Origin: Emmonsiellopsis sp. PD_33
Lineage: Eukaryota; Ascomycota; Eurotiomycetes; Onygenales; Ajellomycetaceae
Direction of reading: 5' to 3'
Assembly (NCBI GenBank): GCA_032988165.1
Contig: JANTQF010000051.1
Coordinates: 95,350-159,349, forward strand
Length of the DNA stretch: 64,000 nt
Under the pieces are notes generated by a model. The model did not search any database, was not told the DNA's origin, and was given only the letters and a program-made list of their open reading frames with translations. Shown here piece after piece: positions 12,815-24,252 of the stretch. A program made the position numbers and the translations under genes. The first letter of the stretch is position 1; the number at the start of each line of letters is the position of its first letter.

Positions 12815-14226
12815 ATGGGCAAAAGACTGACATAATTACTGTAGAACACTCAGTAAGAACACTGCTTTTTCTGTATCAGAATGATCATTGAAGCTATCTA
12901 TTCTAATTATAACATCCTGTACATGCAACACACCTACAATGATATGACTTGAGGATAGTGAGGAGGATGTGAAGGATGTAAGAATAGTAACCTACAAACC
13001 CTAGCTAACTACCTTAAGGTTATAATCTAACAGCTGACATCTGAATCCTTGCAGAGATGCTAGTCCTCATGCAAGCAGAAAGATCAAGATGATCTATTTG
13101 TGAATGATGATGAGAATATGGAAGACCTGCTAGAAGATGATCCTAAAGGTGAGAATGAACATGGAGAAGATAGTGATGATGATAGTGATCAAGATGGAAT
13201 ACCCCTAGAATAGAGTAGTGATGAGAACTCTAATGACTTTTAATTCAAACTGATCCTTAATAAGATACATAAAGATGAAGGAGTTTCCCTGCTAGAGGTG
13301 AAGGTCATTGCTGATGTCCTTATTGCTAAAGACATTATAATGGAGAAGATTCTTGCTATAATCAACTTACTTCTGTTGATTAAGTTGGCATGTAAGAAGC
13401 TGGATGAAGACTACCTTAGAAAAGCTACAGTAGACTCCCTTGAGAACTATAATATCTTATTTAAAGTAGAATAATATTGCTGCCAGAACAGAGCTAAAGA
13501 GATTAAGGCTCCTATTATTTTTGAACTAGAAAATACTCTCTGATTCTCCTCTCTTAAAATCTGCATCAATCTAGAGAAGGGCTGGGACTTCCAAGGATTA
13601 GCTCTGAACTGCCCACTCACCTATGTTGAATTCTGAGCTCAGAAGACCTGTATTGGCATGACTATTGATGGTGCTCCACTAAAGTGAGTAGTAGATCTTA
13701 AGACCTGTGATGTCACTGAGATCTATAATGTGAATGAGCCTGTTTATCTGTGTCTCAAAACACTCATATCAGAATGAGAATACTGTGATTCTTTAAGCTG
13801 ATACATCCAGGAAAAGTTTATCTACTTAGATGATGATTACAAGGAAGCAATGAACATAATATGAGAAGTAAATACTATATGAGTTGTGTATCTGCATGAT
13901 AAGAACTGTGTAAAGATGGAACACTTCAAAGTGCTATCTCATTGGTGAAATGAGACTTATCTGTGGGAAAGCTACCTACTATGAAATGAGTGATACTGTG
14001 GAAATCATGCCATTTTTCTCCCTGAGATAACTGCAGAAGATGTTGAAAATACAATACAGCAGTTAGATGATAATATTACCAATAAATGAGCTAAAAAGCT
14101 GTAATCTTAATGGATTGGGTGTCCTGAGACAATGATCATTGAAAGCCCCTGTAAGCTCCTAGGAGAATAGGATGAAATGCTCATACCTTTATTTGTTTCT
14201 TTTATCTTTACTTTCTTTCTGCCTTG
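12815..14226 (+). pseudogene. Decayed extra ORF between pol and 3' LTR of the gypsy element
   Basis: Frame 2 reads coherently from an ATG at 12,815 (MGKRLT...) to about 14,226, roughly 470 codons, with stops but no evident frameshift. It has a Cys-containing N-terminal part, an acidic stretch (13,106-13,250, many Asp/Glu) and then a more conserved-looking part with KGWDFQGLALNCPLTYVEF at 13,576-13,632 and MTIDGAPLK near 13,660. The KGW[DN]F block and the residues before it match the ORF at 1,732-4,548, so two copies of related elements carry it. Standard gypsy elements end soon after the integrase or chromodomain. I cannot assign a function; env-like or transduced host sequence are possibilities. 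Confidence 0.5.
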
Positions 14227-14431
14227 ATGAAGAGATGCCTCTATTTGGAGATGCTTCTTATTTATTTCTGTCTCAATGAAAAGATGCCTCCACTTGGAGA
14301 TGCTATAATGATTATGATGATTAGTTAGTTTTTCCTCTACCTGTAGAGATACTGCAGATGATGCTCAGTTAGTTTTATTTTATTATCAGTAGGTTAGTAA
14401 GGATGTGGACTTTCTCTAAAATCCTGGTACT

Positions 14432-14592
14432 TACTATATGGAAGCTCTGCACCTCCTCATGTCCTCCTGCCCATGCTTCTTAGCTTAGATTAGTCAGCCT
14501 GACAAATGACACCTACATCATGGAGCTTCCAGAGACTTAGAAGAATCAAGCCTTTTACTACAATCTTAATAATGCACAGCGTTCTTGTTACA
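14432..14592 (+). repeat. 3' LTR of the 9.1-kb gypsy element
   Basis: This is the 161-bp partner of 5,502-5,662, starting TACTATATGG (TGCTACACAG in the 5' copy) and ending GTTCTTGTTACA, immediately followed by GCAAC. It holds the only CpG I noticed in the whole AT-rich block (14,580-14,581), where the 5' LTR has TpG. Confidence 0.87.
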
Positions 14593-17500
14593 GCAACCCA
14601 TGAGGTACTTTGATTTGTTAGTAAATCTCATACAAAATTAAGTACCTTGAAAATCTGCAAGGCCCCCCCCTTTAACCTGATCTTTTTACATACAAAAGCT
14701 GAAGATATATATATCTGCAGCTATGCATTAATATTTCCTGTGCCTGTTAAAAATCTCAGCTCTAACTCCCAACATACCTTAATCTCCCTACTATTTTAAC
14801 ATAATATACATATATTAATATCTATTTTTTCATTTTTTTATTTTTATAGCAACTTAATTCTACCTGTATCTGCAGGATACACCAGGCAGATTTCTGATTT
14901 TTTATTTTTATTTTCTAGTTATATATTATAGTATATTATAAAATGTACATTAAAACTCTATAGTTACTTAATGATATGCAATATCATTATTTTTTTCTAA
15001 ATGCCAGGTTTGAATCCTGAAAGGACTACAGCAATTTTTTTTTATTAACTTAACTAATTATTGCTAGATGCCACCCAGAGCTACCACCTACATGAAATTA
15101 ATATTCTATGTACACTTAATGAGCCAGTCATTATCATCCTATAAAATACTTAATGGGTATGGAACTATATATAGTTTCTTTTCTTTAATAGTAGTAAGGC
15201 TAATAATAGCCTTATCTGCCATCAAATCTAATTTCCACATGGAAAGATTGAGAATGCTATTTATCTTCTTATAGCTCAGTATTATCTTCTATATAGATAT
15301 AAATATCTGCCTTTTCCCTTGAATAATTTCTTGAATAAAGATATTCTTAACCTATCTAATATTAAATTCTTAGTAATGTATGTAATCATCAATCTGAATG
15401 GTAATTTATGTGTTTCTCTCCCTATTCAAATAATAAATATATGCTAGTTTTTAATTGAATAATATAGATAGAATTTATCTGAAAATAAAGCTCAGCTTTC
15501 AACACTACTGAAGTGGGATTATCCCTATAGCTAAAACATTTAGCATATTATAATCATATATATATGTATCTTGTAGATGGGTGCAGAATGGATCTATATA
15601 TAGCAGCTGGTAAATATACACAGGGAGATTAAGAGTATTTTAAATATAGGAGGAAGAAATACAGCTTCATGCCTGTAATACCTAATGATTTATTATAGGT
15701 TTAATAGATAGGTTACTACCATTATCATCTATTAATCTATTCTTAAGATCTATTGAAGCATGGCTGAGCAGAGCATGGAAGACTGTTAAATAATATTAAT
15801 ACTAGGTCTAGAGAATAGAGGAAATTTTAGGCTCAGAGAATTGAAATACTCCATCTAAAAGAAGTTAAATGATTTGATAAAAAACTTCCTACCTTAGAAA
15901 AGCTTTCTCAACATTCATATAATTTATATAGATAATAAAGTTCTTATATAGCTAGTACTTATCTTCATCACTAAGTATATTATAGTTGTTAGGTAGTCTG
16001 TATTCTGCTGTCTATATAATATAATGAAGTTTAATATGCATGTTAGACTGTTTTTTCATTCTGTGAAATGCCTTGCTCTTCTTAGTTTCCAAAGGCTAAT
16101 TAACTATTATTAATATTATACTTTTAGCAGGCAATGAGCTTCAGATATTAATGTAAGAAATTAATTGAAATTATGACTAAGATTGAGTAAAGTAGACCTC
16201 TTCTATAGAAATAGCAGCATACTTAAGGAGCCACTAAAGGCCTTTATGAGCTTGGATAATGATTTACTTCATATTTTATTGTTTATCAGGTGATATTGAG
16301 TGGCTCACTAGCACAGAGTGACTATGTGTAATACTTATAAAGATACTTGCAATTATATCTAGTGGACTTAGGTTTTTTTAAATGATCTCTTCTGAGAATA
16401 CATGAAGTATAGTAAGGTGAAAGCATGGGTTTAACTAATTCTACACTATATTATAGTAAATTAAAATTAGTAGGATTATTGACATTCATATGTATTCCTG
16501 AATCTAGAAGCTTTTCAGATGATAGATTAGAGACTGTAGGCAGCTCTATCTATATAAATATTATATTTTATGTAATGCATTTAGAAACTTATCTTTACTA
16601 CTAGATGATAGAATAGATTTAATGAAGAGATAATGAGCTATTTTTGATATGCTAATAAATTCAGAATGATATAAATTTACTAAGAAAAATATTATTAAAT
16701 TCATACTTAATGTAATATTAAGAAGTGGTGATACTATTACCTTCTCACTGAGACCTTACTCTTGAAAGAGCTTGGCCTGTTTCTACTTTAATTACTGTAC
16801 TGTCATATTCTGGATCTGCAGTGTTTGATAATATAATCATATAAGTTGAGTTATATCAAACTTCAGATCTCCATACTTCTTTACAGTGATAAGATATAAC
16901 TAGCAATTATATACTGTAGTCTGGGATTTAAACTCTATATTAGCCTGCTACTGGGGCATATCCTCTAGAAATATGAAAATAAAGCTGACAAGCTTTACCT
17001 ACTCATTATTAATATAAATTATGATGCTGTTGTCTAATGTGTATAACTCTAAGATATTATTAATCACATCTCTGAGCTCACTACTGTGTAGGCTGAGTGT
17101 GATAGTATATACATTTTCTTATTATAATTGTGCTAGTGCCAGGAGAGCTGCTGAGATTATATAGATTCTAGTTATATTTCAGTATATATTTCAGTATAAT
17201 TTAAAGCTATTAATGAATAGCTAATAGGGGAAAGAAATAGCCCTCTAGCCTAGAAATGTATTAATTAGTGTCTGGTGACTATAAGTAGCAATTTTGAGCT
17301 CCCCCTGGAGTGAGGAGGTAAGATTTAAAGGTTGAGTATATTCATATAGACTATTAATAATTTGTCTGATAAAAAATCCTTCCCTGAGTGTGTAATACTT
17401 GTGATTTATGAAATTCTTAAACCTATAATTAAGCTTAATTGTTACTTGCTGAATCACATTTTCAGACTACATATAAATATATACTTTATGAAGCATCAGT

Positions 17501-18678
17501 TTATTTTCAATAAAGAGTATGTGCTTTTTAAGTAGTTATTTTAATTTGGCACTTACACACTGTTTCTACACCACTAATTGTACTCATAGTGTTACTGCCT
17601 CTGGGAAAATTGCAACTTTGATAAAATCTTTCCCAACACATATGATATGTCTAATATAGGTAGAGGATATAGATATAAGTATTTAGTACTTATTGCATGA
17701 ACAGGAATGTTACTTGTAATGATAGTATATAAAATCAGAGGAAAATATTAATTAGTTATCACTATAGTATATAAACTTACTAGATGTTATTTGAATAGAG
17801 GAGCTCCATACTATGAATTACTATAATTCCTTGGGTTCATCTGTGTACTCAGCTATTCCTTGATGAATTTACTTTTGAAAGATTGATGATTATGCAATGA
17901 AAGTAACTAGACTAATTAAATTAATAAAATATATAGGCTGCTTTTGGGTTAAGATCATCTAAGTTGATAGCTTTCTATAATTAACATTTACTTTAGTCTT
18001 ATATAACTCTAGTAGTGGCAACTATCCTTTTACATTCTATTTAATAGTATCAATTATCTGTGATAGATATTAAATGGAAGATAAATCATCCAGCTGATCT
18101 AAAACTTTCAGAAGGCTGATATACTTATAGTGTGAGAGGTCTATACTCTCACATTATAATCTAAACATCAATACAAATAGATTCATTGGAATTGAAGATT
18201 GAGAGTAAGGAATTTCCTCAGATACTGCTGAATAGTCTGATATGAGTGGTGAAGGTATTTCAGTATAGTTTAGAAAAGTATTATTATTAGTAATTATATT
18301 TAGATACTCATCTGTGAAGTTAGTAAATAGCTCCTCTATTATTATAGATGCACTTTACAGGAGTTTATTAATATAAGTTTCTAGTTGTAGCTCATTATCT
18401 ATTTCATTACTATTAAGACTGAGTAAAGATATCTCTTCATTAAAAGAAAATAGAATATTAATAGTATCTTTAGTATTCTCTATATATAATAGAGTATTAA
18501 GAATGCTTGCAGCAAGCTTATTAGCATTCTAAGATAAAAAAATAAGAAATTATAGATTAGTAAAATAGATAGCTTGTATGAGAATTATATAAAAAAATAT
18601 TTAAATAAAAAGAATACTAGTTAGTTATCTATCTTCCCTCTGATGGCTGTTCTATAATTAAAATTATAGATTCATTAT
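14593..18678. other. AT-rich relic DNA, left arm of an older element split by the second gypsy insertion
   Basis: This segment holds no intact gene. A C8 run lies at about 14,662-14,669 and T-rich strings at 14,820-15,060. On the minus strand, about 15,850-17,457 reads like a decayed transposase (separate entry). The segment continued directly into 24,253 before the gypsy element inserted, since the ATTAT duplication marks both sides. A short motif TGCCAGGTTT at 15,003-15,012 recurs inverted near 24,597-24,606, which could mark termini of the older element, but the match is only about 10 bp. Confidence 0.5.
15850..17457 (-). pseudogene. Decayed DNA-transposon transposase, possibly Tnp2/CACTA-like
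   Basis: On the minus strand an open piece at 17,245-17,457 continues, through stops, down to about 15,850. Around 16,945-16,985 it reads FIFIFLEDMPQ*QAN, followed by FKSQT and a Tyr-Asn-Cys stretch. This resembles a [F/L]-G-D-M-P-Q-Q...GF.S...YGC..C arrangement I associate with fungal relatives of CACTA Tnp2-type transposases. Further downstream a charged, helix-like stretch (LSDEDKY...NFIIYINYMN...) appears near 15,920-16,010. This is recognition from memory of the pattern, not a verified match. A pogo-like or other class II transposase is possible. Confidence 0.3.
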
Positions 18679-18932
18679 TGTAATGAGTGCACTCTGATAA
18701 GTAGATCATATAAGCTATATACTAGAATCAAAATTGTAATTACTAGAGAAAGAAAGGAAAAAGGAAAAGGAATCATAAGATCATGTGATATAAATAGAAG
18801 GGAATTACATGAGGTTGGAGTGAATAAATATTCATATGAAGGCCTGATTGGAGGCATCTAATTAAGCAGTTAGAGATTGGGTGAAGTTCAGATAAGCTAT
18901 AAATATAGAGTATAAGAATGTAGCCCTTCACA
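18679..18932 (-). repeat. 3' LTR (left copy) of the minus-strand gypsy element
   Basis: The 254-bp repeat is TGTAATGAGTGC...CCCTTCACA on the plus strand. It is preceded by ATTAT and followed (plus strand) by TTATCCCCCCC, the complement of the polypurine tract. Confidence 0.92.
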
Positions 18933-18942
18933 TTATCCCCCC

Positions 18943-21900
18943 CTATTTAGTTTTAGAGGGTGAGTGGGAGGGTTTGGAGAATTGGGCACAGCATGGCATG
19001 AATGGAGTCTTATTGAGTAGGTATAGTTCTTTGTAATGGGTGAGTACAGTGATGTCCTACAGGGTAGAGGTTAGTTCCTATGAAGAGACCTCATATCTAA
19101 GCTACTTCACTAGGTACTGAAATCCTTATCTGTGGTAATGATGATTGAGGATGACTTTAATCTTGTATTCTACCTTATTATCTTCCCTGATGATGCCAGG
19201 TGGATGTCAGTTAGTAATCTCTTGTGAGAGGAATAAGTTGGTGGAGGCCTTGCAGAGCAGGTTTGTATGAAATATATTATAGATCCCAGGTGATATGTCA
19301 AGATGATAGTTATAACTTCCCAGGACTTCAATAATAGTGTACTTAGCATATTAATAGTCAAGTGTGTGAGACAGACAATTAGTTGTGATGTTTTGGAGAT
19401 TTAGCTAGATCTTATTATCTATCTTATAGTGTTCAGTAGAGTTTCAGTGGGTATTCATATGATTCTATTAATTTTACTGGGTACTGATCATGAAGGATTC
19501 AGCCCACTTATGAGCTTACTGGAGTTTTGAGATGATGGTGTTCATAATTTGGATTGAACTATAGGGTGAAGTGGAAGATTTGAGTGATTTGATGAGATCA
19601 AAAACTTTAAGGTTATAATTGTGTGAGAGGAAAAATGGGCTGACACCAGTACTGATAGTGTTATAGTTATTAATTGTAAGTTTAGCATGCAGGAGGAGTT
19701 CATTTCAGTCATCCTGAGCATATAAATAAAACTTTTAGAGGTAGTTCTTAGTTGTCTGGATCATATGTTCAGTACTGTCATCAGTTTTGAGGTGATAGGT
19801 AGTTAAGAGGTATTAGGAGATCTTAAGGAGCTAATAGATTTAAGTCTAGATAGCTCTAATGAACTAGGTTTTATGGTCTGAGATAATTATATAGGGTAGA
19901 TCATACTAGTAATAAAATGAACTTTAAAGGAAGACTTTAGCTACTATAAGTACATCTATCTTCACACAGGGTTTAAGGATAATATCTTTACTGAAATAAT
20001 TAATGATGATAAGAATATTCTTATAGTTGTTACTCATAAGGAGATCTATTGTGAAATTAATGGTGACATTGTGCCAGACACATTTAGAAATCAGAAGAGA
20101 TTTAAGTAAATCTTAATAATAGTTCTATTAGATGATAATAGATCAGCAGATATTATAGTTCTGAGTAAACTATTAGATACTCTGAAACATATTGAGCTAG
20201 TAAAAATTTTGAGATAAAATTTGATAGAGTACTTTATAGTCTAAATGATTGATTATCAGAGAATTATAAGTTTCTTACATGATTTAGATGCATAATAATT
20301 CTGAATTAGAAACCTACTATCTTCTCCAGAAGTGTAGTTGAGAGTCAGAGTCTATAAAGCATTTGACAATGTTAATATAAGCTTGAAGTTCAGATAGAAA
20401 ATAGTAAGCTTTATCTTGAATGACCTAGATTATCATCTGAAGGTGTTCATTGAAGGTAGCAGCAGTATCCCAGAGTCTCTAGAGTAAGGATGAGATAGTC
20501 ACAATTAGCAGGGCAATAAGTAAGATATATATTACTTCATGTAGTATTACTTTGGATTTCTTGAGGATCTATGAATCTAGTAGTCTCTGTTTGTGGTTTA
20601 CTCAGCAGGCATTAAAGTCTTTGAAAGATATATTTTATTCATATTAGAAGAGAGCATCAGCCATGAAGTTCTCTATGTCAGGGTAGTAATAAATTATAAA
20701 ATGAAAGCAGCTGAGGAATTTAGTCCAGCACATCTGATATTTAAAGAGTTTATAAGTTATTATGAAATATTGAAGATTCTTATGATCTGTGATGATTTTA
20801 AAGTCTTTCATGCTGTAGAGTTCAGAGTCTCATTTCTCTAGATATTAGATGATGGTGAGAAGTTCCTTATCATAAATCTTATAGTTAGCTTTGACAGGGC
20901 TGAGCTTTTTGAATATGAATGTATAGAATTGTAGAATGCCTTCATTATCTCATTGCATGAAAGTACTGTCTGTGATGTAACTGAAAGAGTCTATTTCAAT
21001 CACTATTAGATAATCAGAGTTAAACATGATGAGCATTGAAGTAGAGATAAATATCTACTTAAGGTATGTGAATGCCTTATCTGCTTTCTTAGACCATTAA
21101 AATTGCTGGTCTTTGCATGTGAGATCAATCAGTAATTAAATGATGTCAGAAAAATCTTAAATAAAGTATTAGTAGAAATTTGTGAATTCTAGGAAGTCTT
21201 ACATGCCTTTTATGGTTGTAGGGGCCTCTCATTTGAGAATAGTAGTGATCTTCTTAGAGTCCATATGAACTCCCTTCCCTGCCTCTATGATGAAGCTGAG
21301 GTAGATCATCTCTTGGACTTTAAAGGTAGACTTGTTGATGTTGATTGGGAGACTATGTTTATAAAGATAGATGAGGACTTTTTAGATGTGCTCTTAATAT
21401 TACTTATGGGATCTATTGGTGAAGATAAGAATGTCATTGAGGTAGATAAAAGTGAATTCATCTAAATAGTCTTATAAGGCCTAGTTGATGTATTTCTGGA
21501 AGATGCTTGAGGTGTTTATAAGATTAAAGAGGATGACTATCCATTTAAATAGATTATATCTTATATGAAAGATAGTTAGCCATTTATCTCCTTCTGCAAT
21601 TTAAATCTTATAGAATGCAGAAATGACATTTAACTTTATGAACTACTTGGCTTAGCTAATTCATTTAAAAGTCTTATTAATTAATAATAGTGGGTAATGA
21701 TCTTTTCAGATAAGGTAGTTGAGGCCCTAATAGTTAACATAGAACTAAAGACCTTTATCTGGCTTTTTCATGAAGAGTATGAGTGTGCCTGTGAGTGAAT
21801 TACTAACTTAGATGAAACCCTTATCTAAAAGATTATTAAGGGTCTTATGGAGTACAAGTAGTTTATCATGCAATATATTGTATAGTAGTTTTCAAGACAG

Positions 21901-23800
21901 CTGAGAGTCTTTACCATCTATCTTCTCAAATTTAATATGATAGTTGTGCACACTGTGGAATGGTAGGAGTTTCTCAGTAGCCTTATAATTAAAAATATTG
22001 AGGAATTTATGGTATTATGAAGGGAGAACTGTCATAGAGTTGGTCTTTAACTTCTTAGTGAGTTATGAGAGAGTCTTCTCTATGTTAGCCATGCTAGTAA
22101 TGAAGATTTCAATGAGAGGTTAGAACTTGAATTTCTGATTGTAGCTTTAAAGAAGGTTATAGGTATTAATGGAGATTTAGTAAAGATTAGTAGTTTTATG
22201 AATATCTTTTTTGGAGATATAGATACCTCCAGGGAATACAATATATTAATTATGAGTATTAATGAGAACTTAATATTTAGATAGCTATAATAGGCCTAGC
22301 ATGAAGTTGTATGAGAGATTCTCAATCTCATATATATAGATGTTTTCTTGAAGAAATCTACTAATATTAATATTGAGCTTCATCATATTTTATATAAAGC
22401 TGCCTGTGTCACCATTAACACCTTCAATCTTTTGAAGGTTGATTAGAATATATGGGAGATTATGATGATTAACTATATAAGGGTGAATCATTGAATAGTA
22501 ACAGCAACCACTGTCTACCATAGCATTCATATTAAAAGAATAATTAACTACAGTAGGTACAAGAATTACTGAAATAGTTATTTTCTTCTTAAAGGTCTTC
22601 CTATCTAACTCTGGGAGCTTCCACTCATGATTTCATATGAAAGCTAGTCTTTTCTCAAGTCTGACTTGGTGTCTTTGAAGTCTTCCTCCTCTTTGAGCTT
22701 GATTTGTATGTTTATAGACCATATGGGTGATTTTGGGGGAATATGGGTTCTATAGTAGTTAGCAGCTCTGTGCCTAGGTTTGTTACAGTTAATATAGACA
22801 CCTCAGGTATGGTAATCAATGATGATAGTGATAGTCATATTTGGAATGTAAAATGCATTCACATGAGTAGGCCCTGTAGGTATTCAGTTCATAGTGTTTA
22901 GATTTTTTAGTGAAGAGGTCTTGAGAAAGGCCTTTCTGAAGGTGGTAGAGATACTATCATGAATTTAGCTCTGAATAGCCTTGATCTTGAATAGGTTATT
23001 CTTTATACTATGAAGCTTTATATAATATTTGAGGTATATAGAGAGTTCAATGGAGGCAACAGTCTGCTATAGAAGTTTAAACTTAATGGCCTTTTTAAGT
23101 AGAGCTTTCTTGACAGTGTCATCCTATAGCTAGCTGCTGGCTTCCAGAATCTTCTAATTGAATCTTAAAAGAAAGGTAGAGAATAAATTGATTTTCTGAT
23201 GAATACTGTGTAGTCAGATTAGAGCTTTCTAGGCTACTGAAGGGTTAGAGAAAAGAATGTTGAGCTGGTTAAAAATGATATTAAAGATTATAAGAATGAG
23301 TTTGATATTGACCTTCATCTAAGAATGGAATTAAGTGATAGCAGTATCAGAGAGTTAGGTATAGATGTACCAGGTTTAATTAGTGGAAGATCTAATTGTA
23401 AGGCTGTCTAAAGTGATTTTAGCCTCTGCACTGAGATGCCAGGCAGGATATTTAGAGACTTGTTTACCTGTGAATTTCTCAAGAATGGTGAGCCTTTCTT
23501 TTGAATGTCTTAGGAAGTCCTTAAAAGGAGCAGTTAGGTGAGCAGGAGTCAGAATAGAAGCTAAAGTTAATATAGGTATATGATTTTATTTAATGATGAG
23601 ATTGATCTTATTTATGAGCTATTAAATGAAGTTTTAAAATTTAGCATCAGGGCCCTAAGAAAGAGTGCTGTCTTTACATGGAGGATCTATATTCATAATG
23701 AATTTAAAAGATTATTTGAATTTAAAGAGTTTGGAGGATTCAGGAAGTTTAAAGGATTTAGAAAGTTTAAAGGAAAATCTCATGAGATATTAATATGAAC
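18943..23800 (-). pseudogene. Decayed gag-pol of the minus-strand gypsy chromovirus
   Basis: Minus-strand translation shows, in order: a CCHC-type zinc knuckle remnant (INCNKPRHRAAN) near 22,770-22,815; reverse transcriptase (LLDKGFIWVSNS region, then IYLNDILIF at 21,421-21,447); RNase H (IEIDSFSYITDSTF near 20,980, and DFKIITDHKNLQYF near 20,765-20,806); an integrase end (YHLKTDDSTEHMIQ, DDWNELLLHAKLTINNYN, STGVSPFF) at about 19,620-19,800; and a chromodomain (QYLVK*LGYEVSS) near 19,080-19,120. The frame ends at 18,943, next to the polypurine tract. The 5' end of gag is approximate. Multiple stop codons and missense changes (for example YLND for the usual Y-x-DD) make it inactive. Confidence 0.87.
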
Positions 23801-23993
23801 TATCAGGGCTTTAGGGCCTTTTACTGACATGTCATCCAGTGGAGCTGAGCTGAGTAAGTTATATTTTGGATTTTAGAAGAGTTTACTATATATATAGGTC
23901 ACATTTGAAAGAATCTACTATATGTGTGAATCATATTTAGAGGGCAAATATAATGAGAATCTCTAAGAAGAGATCAAATGAGTAATTATAAAA

Positions 23994-24247
23994 TGTAATG
24001 GGTGCACTCTGATAAATAGATTGTGTAAGCTATATACTAGAATTAAGATTATAATTACTAGAGAAAGGAAGGAAAAAGGAAAAGGAATCATAAGATCATG
24101 TGATATAAATAGAAGGGAATTATGTGAGGTCAGAGCAAATAAATGTTTATATGAAGGCCTGGTTGAAGGCATCTGATTGAGTAATTAGAGATTAGGTGAA
24201 GTTCAGGTGAGCTATAGATATAGAGTATAAGAATGTAGCTCTTCACA
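23994..24247 (-). repeat. 5' LTR (right copy) of the minus-strand gypsy element
   Basis: This 254-bp copy is equal in length to the left copy and differs from it only by transitions by my count. It is followed by ATTAT, completing the target duplication. Confidence 0.92.
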
Positions 24248-24252
24248 ATTAT

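Larger units (their letters stand above)
5502..14592 (+). mobile_element. Complete but RIP-inactivated Ty3/gypsy chromovirus, 9.1 kb
   Basis: The element is bounded by two 161-bp LTRs (5,502-5,662 and 14,432-14,592) and flanked by the 5-bp target duplication GCAAC (5,497-5,501 and 14,593-14,597). Inside, a single decayed frame encodes gag, protease, reverse transcriptase, RNase H, integrase and chromodomain in the Ty3/gypsy order, and a further ORF lies downstream (12,815-14,226). By eye the LTRs differ at about 20 of 161 positions, all but one being transitions, so divergence comes mainly from RIP-type mutation and not from age alone. The internal region is about 8.8 kb, which is long for the family because of the extra ORF. 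Confidence 0.88.
18679..24247 (-). mobile_element. Complete RIP-inactivated Ty3/gypsy chromovirus, 5.6 kb, minus strand
   Basis: Two 254-bp LTRs (18,679-18,932 and 23,994-24,247) are flanked by a perfect 5-bp target duplication ATTAT (18,674-18,678 and 24,248-24,252). In element orientation the LTR runs TGTGAAG...CATTACA. A polypurine tract (G7, on the plus strand C7 at 18,937-18,943) sits directly upstream of the 3' LTR, and the decayed gag-pol between them runs on the minus strand. By eye I count about 28 differences between the two LTRs, and every one is a transition. That is the expected signature of RIP acting on two initially identical copies. The element interrupts an older decayed element. 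Confidence 0.92.
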
